Assembly (NCBI GenBank): GCA_947577065.1
Contig: CANPTT010000007.1
Coordinates: 1-64,000 of the forward strand
Source of the DNA: an uncultured Pseudoflavonifractor sp.
Lineage (GTDB): Bacteria > Bacillota > Clostridia > Oscillospirales > Oscillospiraceae
DNA: 64,000 bases
Direction of reading: 5' to 3'
The position numbers and the translations under genes are program-made. Position 1 is the first letter of the stretch. Each line of letters opens with the position of its first letter. The notes below the pieces were generated by a model that was not told the DNA's origin, ran no database searches, and saw nothing but the letters and a program-made list of their open reading frames with translations. Shown here one piece after another: positions 40,368 through 51,400 of the stretch.

Positions 40368-41123
40368 TCAGGGCTTGATTTCCAATGAAACAGGACAGTG
40401 GTCGCTGCCGTAAATATCAGGATGGATAGCGGCAGAGACGATCTGCTCCTGAAGGCGGTCGGAGACCAGAAAATAGTCGATCCGCCAGCCGGCATTGTTT
40501 TCCCTGGCATGAAAACGGTAGCTCCACCAGGAATACGCTCCGGAAAGTGCGGGATGTAAGAAACGGAAGGTATCGGTAAATCCAGAGGACAAAAGCAGCG
40601 AAAATTTTTCCCGCTCCTCATCAGAAAAGCCTGGATTTTCGTGGTTGGACTTTGGGTTTTTCAGATCGATCTCCTCATGCGCCACGTTCATATCTCCACA
40701 GACGATCACCGGCTTTCTGGCGTCCAGCTCCATGAGATAGGCGCGAAATGCGTCCTCCCAAGCCATACGGTAAGGAAGCCGGCGCAGTTCGCTTTGGGCG
40801 TTGGGAGTGTATACGGTGACAAGATAAAACCTCTCAAATTCCAAAGTGATGGAGCGTCCCTCCCCAACATGGGCCTCATCACCGATGTCATAAGAGACTG
40901 AGAGGGGAGGGACTCGGGTAAAGATGGCCGTGCCGGAGTACCCTTTTTTCTCCGCAGAGTTCCAAAAAAGCTGATATCCGGGCAGGGTCAACTCCGCCTG
41001 CTCCGGCTGCATTTTCGTCTCCTGAAGGCAGAAAGCATCGGCGTCCAGTGCGGTGAAGCTCGCTATAAAATCTTTTTTCAAGCAGGCTCGAAGTCCATTG
41101 ACATTCCAAGAGACAAATTTCAT
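40368..41123 (-). CDS. xth: Exodeoxyribonuclease III (AP endonuclease)
   Basis: Cuts at abasic sites and trims 3' ends in base-excision repair. 251 residues of the EEP fold: FVSWNVNGLRACL, FCLQETKM (metal Glu), YSGTAIFTR, VTVYTPNAQS, CGDMNVAHEEIDL (catalytic Asp/Asn) and GSDHCPVSLEI (catalytic His). Length is typical. Starts four bases after the comEC stop on the minus strand, so it shares that transcript. Confidence 0.95.
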   Translation of the reverse strand: MKFVSWNVNGLRACLKKDFIASFTALDADAFCLQETKMQPEQAELTLPGYQLFWNSAEKKGYSGTAIFTRVPPLSVSYDIGDEAHVGEGRSITLEFERFYLVTVYTPNAQSELRRLPYRMAWEDAFRAYLMELDARKPVIVCGDMNVAHEEIDLKNPKSNHENPGFSDEEREKFSLLLSSGFTDTFRFLHPALSGAYSWWSYRFHARENNAGWRIDYFLVSDRLQEQIVSAAIHPDIYGSDHCPVSLEIKP

Positions 41124-41127
41124 TATG

Positions 41128-43407
41128 TCATTCTCCTTTTATGCTGAAGGTGACCGTACCCATCCGGTCGGTGAGGTAGATGTCGCACCCCGCGGCGCCA
41201 AGACGCTCTATGGTTTCAGGGGCTGGATGGCCATAGCTGTTGTAGCCGGAGGAGATCACCGCCATTTCCGGGGTGGTGGCCAGGAGAAGCTCCGCGGAAG
41301 TGGAGTTTTTGGAGCCGTGATGTCCGACAACAAGCAGCTCGATATCCGGCAAGCTCTTCTGCTTTACAAGACGCTTTTCCACAATATCATTCATATCCCC
41401 GGTGACGAGGACATCAAAGTCTCCTGCGCTGCAGAGAACGGAAAGCCCCTCCTCATTTGCCCCGCCGTCTCCCAGCGGGGCAAAGAGGGTGAGAGCGGCC
41501 GAACCAAAACCAAGACTTAGATCTTCTGAAAGGAATATCACTTCACAGCCCAACTCCTCGGCCGTGCGAAGGATCTCCCGGCGAAGGTCATCCTCCGGGG
41601 TTACATCCGGAAGGATAAGCTGAGAGACCTGGATCCGGGAGAGAAGTTCCGGCACTCCGCAGGCGTGGTCGGTGTGGTAATGGGTGAGGATAAGAGCGTC
41701 CAAATGGGAGGAGCCCAGAGATTGTAAATAGTCGGCGGCTATATCGCCGGGATCATCCCCGCCACTGCCGCCACAATCCACCAGAATGGAACGCCCTTTG
41801 GAATAGAAAAGGGTGGAGGAACCCTGTCCCACATCCAGGACCGTTGCGGTAAGCACCCCGGTTCGAACCGTCCAAGTGCTGACGATAAGGCAGACGCAGA
41901 GAGTGGAGATCAGAGCGGAAAGAGGAATGGAAGGGCGGATCTGTCGATATCCGACCAGCCAGAGAAGCAGGATGATATAGGCGATAACAAACCACAGGAC
42001 CGTATAGCCGGATAAAAGGGAAAGTGAGGCAAAGGGCAACCGGGCGATCTCCTTTGCCGCGAACATGATCCAGCGGGCAGGCCAGGCGGTGAGCCAGGCC
42101 GGAATGGTTCCCAGGGGGACCGAGAAAAGGCCCAGCACGGCAGAGATCAGCCCTCCCGCAAAAGAGAGAGATACTGCCCACAAAGTCAAAAGATTGCTCA
42201 CAGGGCCTGCCAGGGAGACCGAATGAAAATAGAGGGCCGCCAGCGGCGTTGTGAAGAGCAGGGCTCCCATTGTGACAGCCAGACAGGGAATAAAAAAGGC
42301 CAGCACCCTTCCGGCGGCTTTCCCGCAAGGGGTGTCCCATTTAGGAATGGATTTCAGCCATCGGGAGGATAGGGTACCTGAGACCAAGTAGATCCCGGCT
42401 ACCGCACCGAAAGAAAGCTGAAGGCTGATGCTGGCGGCGGCGTAAGGACAGGGGAGGAGGAGAACCATCAGGGTCACTGACAAGGTGGTGGGCTTGTCCG
42501 GTTCCCGGCCAACCAACGGAGCGATAAGCAAAAGAGACGCCATAAACGCGGCCCGCAGAGCGGAAGGGGTGTTCCCAGCCATCGCCGCGAAAAAGAACAT
42601 CAACGGAGGCCCTATGAGAGCGGAGAGACGGGAACGCTTTCCGAACAAAGCGGCCAGCAGCCCGGCCAGAAAGCTGATGTGCAGTCCGGAAACAGCGATC
42701 ACGTGGGATAATCCCGAACGCTGAAAGGCGGCGTATATACCGGGGGACAGAGCACCTTTGTCCCCGGTGAGGAGGGCGGTAAGAAAGCCGGATAGATCCG
42801 CGGGAAAAATACGGGCAATAGAATGCTTTATCGCTTGAGCGGCATACTGGGGGAAAAACCGTATTGGAGTTGTATCCGGTCGCCGCATCAAAAACAGTGG
42901 CCCCTGTGCGTATCCGATCAAAAATATGCCTTTAGCCTGATAATAGTCTACAGACTCCCCCCGGAGAAAGTCAGAGCCAATGAGCCGGATGGGCGCGTGG
43001 ACTACATCTCCGGGGCGAAGGGCCAAAGCTTCGTCATCGGCATACAGTTGTATTTTAAACCGGGGCCTGTCCGCCTCACAAAGGGAGACGGACAGGGTGG
43101 CGCCGCGGCTGGTCGCTTTGGGAAAGTCTGTGATCATCAGTGTGCGCTCCTGAACCGGCTCGTCAATAAGAGCTCTGGCCGGGGCTCGGAACAGGAGGCC
43201 GTAGCAGCTTGTCCAGAAAAAGCCTATGGCAAGCCCCAGCGCGGCAAGAAAAACTCTTCGCCGCTTATTTCCTCGGAGCGGGAGAGAACCCAGACAGACA
43301 AGGGTGCACAGCCCTGCCGCCGGGAGCGAAGAAGACTCCGGCAGGATATAAACAGACAGAAAAATTGCCAGCGAAACGGCCGTGGCTCCCCAGCATAGCT
43401 TACGCAT
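41128..43407 (-). CDS. comEC: ComEC/Rec2 DNA-uptake channel
   Basis: Membrane channel for single-stranded DNA in natural transformation. 759 residues: N-terminal soluble DUF4131-like domain, competence domain (about 200-470) with FLTALLTGDKGALSPGIYAA, FQRSGLSHVIAVSGLHISFLAG and many TM segments, then a C-terminal metallo-beta-lactamase domain (about 510-755) with LDVGQGSSTLFYSKG and THYHTDHACGVPELL. Full-length with no frameshift, so DNA uptake is possible; other competence genes (comEA, comFA) are not in the window. Operon with exoA. Confidence 0.94.
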   Translation of the reverse strand: MRKLCWGATAVSLAIFLSVYILPESSSLPAAGLCTLVCLGSLPLRGNKRRRVFLAALGLAIGFFWTSCYGLLFRAPARALIDEPVQERTLMITDFPKATSRGATLSVSLCEADRPRFKIQLYADDEALALRPGDVVHAPIRLIGSDFLRGESVDYYQAKGIFLIGYAQGPLFLMRRPDTTPIRFFPQYAAQAIKHSIARIFPADLSGFLTALLTGDKGALSPGIYAAFQRSGLSHVIAVSGLHISFLAGLLAALFGKRSRLSALIGPPLMFFFAAMAGNTPSALRAAFMASLLLIAPLVGREPDKPTTLSVTLMVLLLPCPYAAASISLQLSFGAVAGIYLVSGTLSSRWLKSIPKWDTPCGKAAGRVLAFFIPCLAVTMGALLFTTPLAALYFHSVSLAGPVSNLLTLWAVSLSFAGGLISAVLGLFSVPLGTIPAWLTAWPARWIMFAAKEIARLPFASLSLLSGYTVLWFVIAYIILLLWLVGYRQIRPSIPLSALISTLCVCLIVSTWTVRTGVLTATVLDVGQGSSTLFYSKGRSILVDCGGSGGDDPGDIAADYLQSLGSSHLDALILTHYHTDHACGVPELLSRIQVSQLILPDVTPEDDLRREILRTAEELGCEVIFLSEDLSLGFGSAALTLFAPLGDGGANEEGLSVLCSAGDFDVLVTGDMNDIVEKRLVKQKSLPDIELLVVGHHGSKNSTSAELLLATTPEMAVISSGYNSYGHPAPETIERLGAAGCDIYLTDRMGTVTFSIKGE

Positions 43408-43502
43408 ATGGATGGAAAATGGAAAAAAGCTCCCTGAAGATCAAAGAATAATACAAACAAATCACCTGGTTTCTCTCTATGGTGTTTGGAGGGATGATGT
43501 AG

Positions 43503-43520
43503 GCCGCCCCAAGGGGCGGC
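43503..43520. repeat. Short GC hairpin downstream of Cys-rich gene
   Basis: GCCGCCCC-AA-GGGGCGGC, an 8-bp perfect dyad, next to the palindrome GGCCATATGGC (43523-43534). No T tract on either side, so it is not a clear terminator. Confidence 0.5.
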
Positions 43521-43555
43521 AAAGGCCATATGGCTAAGTTAAGGAAATCGTGCGG

Positions 43556-43753
43556 TTACCGCCGGGTAAACAGGGCAATGTTGGCGTTGTTCAGAGCGCT
43601 GTCACTGGCAAAGAACGCGGGATAGGATACATAGACCGGGAAGCGCGGATTCCAGCTGGGGGAAATGGGGGTATCGGAAGGCAGGGTGGTAATCCCGTTG
43701 TCCGCGTCGTTACAGTGGCAGCAGCAACAGCAGCATCTGCAAGAAGAGCACAT
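43556..43753 (-). CDS. Small protein with a poly-cysteine N-terminus
   Basis: 65 residues starting MCSSCRCCCCCCHCNDADNG: ten cysteines and one histidine within the first fourteen residues, six of them in a row. The remainder (SPSWNPRFPVYVSYPAFFAS, ALNNANIALFTRR) has no Cys and is aromatic/Pro-rich. Start 43753 follows TTGGAGGG by seven bases; an in-frame ATG eleven codons up has no ribosome site. No signal peptide or TM. I do not recognise the family. Metal binding or a lipid-modified/disulfide-linked surface role are guesses. Lies 77 bases downstream of glpK on the same strand. Confidence 0.7.
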   Translation of the reverse strand: MCSSCRCCCCCCHCNDADNGITTLPSDTPISPSWNPRFPVYVSYPAFFASDSALNNANIALFTRR

Positions 43754-43830
43754 AAGAATCCCTCCAAGGAAAATTTGGTGACACATGGGTCACACAGCAT
43801 TCTATGCCTCTGGGGAAAAAGGGGTGCGGT

Positions 43831-45318
43831 TCAGTGCTGTACCCAGCCTAGTCCGCGCTCGATCGCTCTGTGCCAGCCTGCCAGTAGGTCCTCCCGTGGA
43901 GCAGGGGCCATGGAGGGGAGAAAGGCGGCGTCTTCCCGCCAGAGCTGCCGCAGCTCCTCGGTGTCCCGCCAGAAATCCACGGCCAACCCGGCCAGATAAG
44001 CCGCCCCCAAGGCGGTAGTCTCCCGAACCACGGGGCGGCGGACGGGTCTTCCCAGGATGTCGGCCTGAAATTGGAGAAGAAATCTGTCCCGACTGGCCCC
44101 GCCATCCGCGTTAAGGCTGGTGAGAGCTAATCCGGTATCCTTCTCCATGGAGTTTACCAGATCCCAAACCTGATAGGCAATGGATTCCTGAGCGGCCCGT
44201 ACGATATGGGCACGGCCTGTCCCTCGGGTAAGGCCAACCAAACAGCCGCGCGCATACATATCCCAGTAGGGAGCCCCAAGCCCGGTAAAGGCGGGCACCA
44301 GATAGACTCCGCCGGTGTCGGAGATTGAGGAAGCGATCGCCTCCGCCTGGGCACTGTCACTTAAAATACCCAATTCATCCCGGAGCCATTGGATCACCGC
44401 TCCTCCGGTAAAGGCGGAGCCCTCCAGGGCATATTGGACCTGACCGTTTCGGGCCATGGCGATGGTGGTCAGAAGGCCGTTTTTGCTCTCGCAGGGGGTA
44501 GTGCCTGTATTCATCAGTAAAAAGCAGCCTGTGCCGTATGTATTTTTGGCTTCACCAGGCGCAAAGCAGGTTTGACCAAAGAGGGCGGCCTGCTGGTCTC
44601 CCGCCATGCCGGCAATGGGAACATGGACGTTTCCAATCTGGACATGTCCAACTGCTCCGCTGCTCTCCACCACCTGCGGGAGCATGGCAGAGGGGATATC
44701 CAGCGCGCGGAGCAGGGTATCATCCCACTGACCACGGTGGATGTCATAGAGCATGGTTCGGGAGGCGTTGGTGGCGTCAGTGACATGGGCGGCGCCACCC
44801 GTCAGCTTCCAAATCAGCCAGCAGTCCACAGTGCCAAAGAGAAGCTCTCCTCTTTTGGCCTTTTCCCTATGGGGATCTACCCGGTCCAGGATCCATTTGA
44901 GCTTGGTGGCGGAAAAATAAGCGTCTGGTATAAGGCCGGTCGTTTTGCGGATGTGCACGTCCAACCCCTCTTTCCGAAGGCGGTCCACGATATCCGCTGT
45001 TCGGCGGCACTGCCAGCAGATGGCGTTGTATACCGGAAGCCCGGAGGCCCTGTCCCAGACAACGGTGGTCTCCCGCTGATTGGCAAGCCCGATGGCGGCG
45101 ATCTCCTCTGGAGCGGCGCCGGATTGGGCAATGACCTCCATCATTACGGCATATTGAGAGGACCAGATCTCCACGGGATCGTGTTCTACCCAACCCTCCC
45201 GGGGATAGATCTGTTTCAATTCCTTTTGCGCCAGTGCCAGAATGTTTTGTTCATGGTCAAAAAGAACGGCTCTGGAACTGGTGGTGCCCTGATCCAGAGT
45301 CAGTATGTACTTTCCCAT
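43831..45318 (-). CDS. glpK: Glycerol kinase
   Basis: ATP-dependent phosphorylation of glycerol to sn-glycerol 3-phosphate. 495 residues of the FGGY family: [18 protein letters not shown] (phosphate 1), [39 protein letters not shown] (FGGY signature region) and [20 protein letters not shown]. Start 45318 with AAAAGGGAGG upstream. No glpF or glpD is adjacent, unlike many operons. A candidate promoter is at 45386-45414. Confidence 0.96.
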   Translation of the reverse strand: MGKYILTLDQGTTSSRAVLFDHEQNILALAQKELKQIYPREGWVEHDPVEIWSSQYAVMMEVIAQSGAAPEEIAAIGLANQRETTVVWDRASGLPVYNAICWQCRRTADIVDRLRKEGLDVHIRKTTGLIPDAYFSATKLKWILDRVDPHREKAKRGELLFGTVDCWLIWKLTGGAAHVTDATNASRTMLYDIHRGQWDDTLLRALDIPSAMLPQVVESSGAVGHVQIGNVHVPIAGMAGDQQAALFGQTCFAPGEAKNTYGTGCFLLMNTGTTPCESKNGLLTTIAMARNGQVQYALEGSAFTGGAVIQWLRDELGILSDSAQAEAIASSISDTGGVYLVPAFTGLGAPYWDMYARGCLVGLTRGTGRAHIVRAAQESIAYQVWDLVNSMEKDTGLALTSLNADGGASRDRFLLQFQADILGRPVRRPVVRETTALGAAYLAGLAVDFWRDTEELRQLWREDAAFLPSMAPAPREDLLAGWHRAIERGLGWVQH

Positions 45319-45385
45319 GACATCCCCTCCCTTTTAGCTCTGATGGAAAAAGCGATACCGAGATCGACCGAAGCCGGGTAAGACT

Positions 45386-45414
45386 ATTATCGTGGATTTT
45401 TCCGGGAAAAGCAA
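45386..45414 (-). promoter_or_regulatory. Candidate promoter of glpK
   Basis: Minus strand TTGCTT (45409-45414), 17-bp spacer, GATAAT (45386-45391). Confidence 0.5.
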
Positions 45415-45486
45415 GAGGGAGTTGCCCGGGGTATGAAAAATGGCCGCCTTGTCAAAACTGGGGAGAGATGGAAGGGAGAGAAATCT

Positions 45487-48400
45487 ATGGACCTTCGAGC
45501 ACTGGGGCGGGAGATCGGGAAAAAGGCGGTTCTGAGCGGAGCGTCTTCTGGGCGATGGGAGGCGGCCAAACTGCGTCGAGCGGTAAAACGGATCGATTTG
45601 GCCCGGCGAAGGCTGGGAGAAAAAAGCTGGGACCGGCTGCCGGCAGCTGTGGAGTGGTTGCTGGATAACGCTTACCTTGCCCGAAGAGAGGGAATGTCCG
45701 CGCAAGAGGAGCTAAAGCGGGCAAAGCGTTTGCGACGGGGAGAAAATGAAAGCTATCTTCTCTGTGTGGCCCGAGCCTTTTCTGAGGCGGTCCCCATGGT
45801 AGAAAAACCGGCGCTTACCCTGTATCTGGAAGGCATTCAGGGGGAACGGCCCCTGACGGAGGAGGAGCTGTCCCTGTTCCTTTCTGCCCTAAGAGGAGCG
45901 CTGTGTCTTCGCCTGGCGGAGCTCTGTCCCCAGTTGGAGACGGCCTCAGAGCAGGGGGGGCTGGCCCAGACATTGGAGGGTATCTTTACCAGCCTCCGGA
46001 TCCTTTCCACGGCCAACTGGGGCCCCTTGCTGGAACGGTCCAGTCCGGTGGAGCAGATCCTGAGGGCGGACCCGGCCGGAGCGTATTCTCGGATGGATGA
46101 GGCCACTCGGGCCCGGTATCGTCAGCAGGTGTGTCTGCTGGCCAAACGGAGGGGAATGGAGGAGAGAGACGCGGCCCGGAAAGCACTGGCACTGGCCCGT
46201 GCGGGACAGGGGCAGGAGCGGCACATAGGCTGGTTTCTCTTTCGGCATCCTTTGGGGGAGAAAGAAAGGCGTTCATCCGGAGCCGTTTATGTGGCTGCGA
46301 TCCTTTTGCCTACGCTTTTCCTGGCGCTGCTATTGGGCTTCCTGCTGGAAAGCTGGGCGCTGTTTCTGCTCCTATTATTGCCTGCCTCTGATCTGATGAA
46401 AAATCTTGTCGACTTTTTTGCCGTTCGCTTGGTGCGGCCAAGACCCGTGCCGCGGATGGAGCTAAAAGATGGGATCCCCAACGAAGGCAGGACGCTCTGC
46501 GTTATTGCGGGACTTCTTACGGGGGAAAAAAGCGGAGACAGCTATAGCGCCCTGCTGGAACGGTACTGTCTGGCTAACCGGGACAGTGGAAAGGAACTTC
46601 GTTTTGGGCTGCTGGCGGATCTGCCGGACCGCGCCGCCCCACTGGGAGAGGAGCAGCGGGGGTGGGTCAAACGGGCAAAAGACGCTGTCTCCGCTCTCAA
46701 TGAGAAGTATGGGGGCGGCTTTTACCTTTTCTTCCGTCAGCCGACCTTTCAAAAAAGGGATGAGCGGTATGTGGGATGGGAGAGAAAACGGGGAGCCATT
46801 TTGGAGCTGAGCAGGCTCCTGCGGGGGAGAACCACTTCCCTCCGTGTTCTGGCCGGAAATGGAGATGAACTGAAGGGGACCCGATATGTCATTACTTTGG
46901 ATTCCGACACCGCCCTTAATGTAGGCGCGGCGCGGGAGTTGGTGGGGGCTATGCTCCATCCTTTAAACCGCCCCCAGATAGACCGCAGACGCCGGATCGT
47001 AACGGCGGGGTACGGCCTTTTGCAGCCACGGGTAGGAGTGGAGCTGAGCGCCGCCAACCGTTCCCCCTTTTCCCGCATCTTTGCGGGGCAGGGAGGGATC
47101 GACCCCTATGGTGGAGCTTGCAGCGACGTATACCACGATCTTTTTGACCGGGGGACCTACACGGGAAAAGGGATTTTTGATGTGGAGGCATTTTCTGAAT
47201 GTCTGGATGGGCGATTCCCACAGGGGCGTATTTTGTCCCATGATCTTTTGGAGGGAGCCTACCTTCATGCGGGGCTTTTAGAGGACGTAGAGCTTACCGA
47301 CGGTTATCCTTATAAAATTACCAGCTATTTTTCCAGGCTCCACCGCTGGGTGCGGGGGGATTGGCAGCTTTTGCCCTGGTTGGGACGGTGGGTCCAAGAT
47401 GAAAAGGGAGAGCGGGCGGAAAACCCCATTTCCTCTGTGGACAAATGGAAGCTTTTTGATAATTTGCGCCGAAGCATGTCGCCGGTATCCACCTTGGTCG
47501 CGATCCTTCTGGGTATGTGTCTGTCTGCTCCTGCGTTTGGAGCGGCAGCCGCCCTTGCTGTCATCTCCGCATGGTCCAATCTGCTGCTTACCGGAGCAGA
47601 CCTGGCCTTTCGGGGCGGCACAGGACTCCGGCGCCGTTACCACGCCACCGTTATCGCAGGTCCGGGCGGGATGATCCTGCAGACATTGGTGCAGCTTTTA
47701 TTCCTGCCGTATCATGCCTGGATCTGCGCTTCGGCTATCTGTACCTCTCTGTGGCGGAGTTTTTTCAGCCATAAAAAAATGCTGGAATGGGTAACGGCGG
47801 CAGACGCGGAGAGAAAGCGGGAGGGGATATGGATCAATTTTCGGAGCCAGTGGCCCGCTGTGGCGGTGGGAGCCTTTGCCATGTGCTTTGCCCGCTTTCC
47901 GGCAGGGGCGGCCATTGGGCTTGTGTGGGCGCTCTCCCCCGCGTTTTCATGGGCAATGTCCCGTCCGACAAAGAGCGGACATGGGGCAAACGAGGACGAC
48001 AGCCCCTTCTTGCTCCACCAGGCGGGCCTTATCTGGGGATATTTCCATGATTGGCTCCGGGCGGAGGACCACTGGCTGCCTCCGGACAATGTGCAGGAAA
48101 AGCCCTGGCTGGGGCCGGCGCGCAGAACGTCTCCCACCAATATTGGTATGGCACTTTTGAGCTGTGTCGCCGCGGTCGATCTGGAGCTTGCCGGACGGCA
48201 GGAGGGACTGTCGCTTATCAGCCACATGCTGGATACCCTTGAAGGGCTGCCAAAATGGAAGGGACACCTGTATAACTGGTATGATACTTCAGATTGTTCT
48301 CCACTGAGGCCTCGGTATGTTTCCACTGTGGACAGCGGTAACCTGCGGGGGTGCCTGATCGCTCTTCGGGAGGCTCTCTATGAGTGGGGGGAGGACGCTT

Positions 48401-51400
48401 TGGCCCGCCGGGTGGAGAGCTTATCCGACCATATGGATCTGAGTGTTCTCTATGACAGAGAGCGCAAGCTTTTCACCATCGGCTATGACATTGAAAGAGA
48501 AGAGTTTACCTCCGGTTGGTATGACCTGATGGCAAGCGAAGCCCGCCTGTCCAGCTACCTGGCTATCGCCTTGGGTGAGGTAGACCCACGTCACTGGCGG
48601 CGGTTGGGACGGGGACTGGTGGGGGACAACGACTATTGTGGTATGGCCTCCTGGACGGGAACCATGTTTGAATATTTCATGCCCAATCTGCTTTTGCCCT
48701 GTGAGCAGGGCAGCCTTATGTATGAGTCCCTCGCCTTCTGTGTATATGCGCAAAAGCGCCGGGGAAATCGGACAGGAAGACCTTGGGGCATTTCGGAATC
48801 GGGATTTTATGCTTTTGATCCCGGGATGGCCTATCAATATAAGGCCAACGGCGTTCAGACCTTGGGGCTTAAGCGGGAGCTGGACAAAGAGCTGGTAGTC
48901 GCCCCCTATGCCTCCTTTCTGGCGCTGCTGCTGGCACCCAGAAGCGCGGTCCGAAATTTACGAAGACTGCGGGACATGGGGCTGGAGGGAACTTACGGAC
49001 TTTACGAAGCGGTGGATTTTACCCCGGGGCGGCTGCCTGAGGGAGAGAGCTGGGCGGCGGTTTGCTCGTTCATGTCTCACCATCTGGGAATGAGTCTTGT
49101 AGCCGCGGATAATGCGCTAAAGGATCATGTGATGCAGAGGCGTTTTTTGCGGGATTGTTCCATGGGAGCGTTTCGGGAGCTGCTTCAGGAGAAGGTCCCG
49201 GTGGGGGCTGCTGTGATGAAGCCGGACCGCCAGGGAGGCCTGGACCGCTCCCGCCCTCTTCGGCAAAGTCAATTCTGTCGCAGGGGAGAGGGCTGTGATC
49301 CGGCAAGCCCCGCTTGCCACCTGCTCTCAAACGGCTTGGTCTCCGCTCTATGTACCGATGGAGGGGCGGTGTCTCTCACCGACGACCAGGGGGAGGCTCC
49401 GATCTCCTCCTACCTTCGGACACGGTATGCCCCCTCTGGCGTCAGCTTCTTTTTTCGGAATGAAAATGGGGAGCTTTGGCCGCTGACTGCGGTCCCGCTG
49501 TTGAGGGAGGGGAGGTTTTCGTGGAGCTTTGACGGGGGAGGGGCAAGCTGGAGCAGAAACGAGGATCGATTTTCGGCAAAAATCCGGCTGACGCTGCCGC
49601 GGGGAGAGCGGGGAGCGTTGTGGACTGTTGCTTTGGAAGGGGTCGACGGAGGAGAGCTGATCTGTTATTTGGAGCCTGTGCTGGCCAAAAGAGAGGATCA
49701 TAGGGCGCACCCCGCCTACTCGAAGCTGTCAATCGAAAGCGCAGCTCTGGATCGGGGCGTATGCTTTATCCGTCGTCCCCGAACGGGTGGGAGAAGAGCC
49801 GCTCTGGCAGTCCTTTGGGACCGAGAGGAGGCTTATTGGGATACCAGCAGGGAAAAGGCTTTGGGGCGCGGTGGCCTCCGTGGGTTGGACCAAGCTCTGA
49901 CAATGCCGGCCAAAGAGACTGTGGGGGCGGTAGTGGATCCCTGCCTTATGGTTCGTTTCCCTCTATCCGGAAAGGGAAGCCGGCACTGTCTGCGGTTGGC
50001 TCTGGGCTTTGAGGAAGGAGAGGAGCAGGCGCGAAAAACCGCACTCTCCGTTTTGGCGGCCTCCGATCAGACAACAGGACGGCTGGACGGTCTTCTTCGG
50101 GGACTTCAGCTGTCCGCCGGGGAGGGACAGAGGGCCGTGGAGCTGCTGGCTGCGTTGGTGTTTTCGGCGGCTGAGCGTGGAGATGTTCCGCAGTCGGCAC
50201 TGTGGGCGTTTGGGGTGTCCGGGGATCTGCCCATCGCAACGGCGCTGCCCCCGGAGACCGAGGAGATATTGGATCCTTTTCCGCTCAAGGCGTATCTGTT
50301 GTTGACCAGGTGCGGCTTTGCATTTGACTTGGTCTACCTTCTCTCCGATGGAGGGAATTATCTTCGCCCTCAAAAAAACGGAATATTAGAGGCAGTCAAA
50401 GCCCTCGGCCTGGAGGAACGGCTGGGGAAGAAGGGGGGGATCCACTTAGTGGAGCGGCCGGATGCAGGGGGCTCCACCCCTTGGAAAAACTGGGCGGCAG
50501 TGGCAATCGGCTCCGACGGTCATTGGGAGCAAAAAGGGGTCCCGCCTGTCCAGCCTCCGGATATGCCGTTCTTCCGCGGAGAAAACGCTCCTCAATGGCG
50601 CTTCCAGACATCGGGAGAATTTTGTTTGCAGATAAATGACCGGCTCCCGGATTTGGGCTGGAACCAGCTCTTGGTCAACCCTCGCTTTGGATGGATCACG
50701 GATGAAACGGGATGTGGGCATCTGTGGGCGGATAATTCCAGAGAAAGTCCCATCACCCAATGGAATAACGATCCTTTGGCTATAGGAGGGCCCGAGTGGT
50801 TTTTGCTTACCCTTCAGGGAGAGACCCACAGCCTTTTTGCAGATGGGGACGGGCTCTCTACCACCGTGACCTATGGCTTTGGATGGGCAAGGTGGGAAAG
50901 GCTGTGGCCGGGCGGGATGGTGAGGACCACAGCCCTCGTCCCCTGGGACAGTGATCGGAGGCTGCTTTTCATCGAGAGCCCCCAAAAAGGCGGAAAATTG
51001 AGACACATCGTCTGCAAAAGCCGGACCGAGACCTATGATCTCTTGGAAAAAATCTGTCTGTCCACAGGAAGAGATGGTACTGTCTCAGTTGAAGTGAAGG
51101 ATTTTGAACGGATTTTCCGAGAGACAGAGCATCAGTGGCGAAATATGGTCTGTCCGCTCACCATAGAGACCCCGGATCAAACGCTGGATCAGTATTTGAA
51201 TGGCTGGAGCCTCTATCAGGTGACAGCCTGCCGCCTGCTGGGCCGGACCTCGCGATATCAAAATGGCGGTGCTTACGGCTTTCGGGATCAGCTTCAGGAT
51301 ACCTTAGCTCTCCTGCCCTTTGACCCTGCCTGGACCAGAGAACAGCTTCTGCGCTGCTGCGGACATCAATTCCTTGAAGGAGATGTACAGCATTGGTGGC

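Noticed and set aside
43503..43520. GC hairpin considered as terminator of the Cys-rich gene
   Set aside because: No T tract on either strand.
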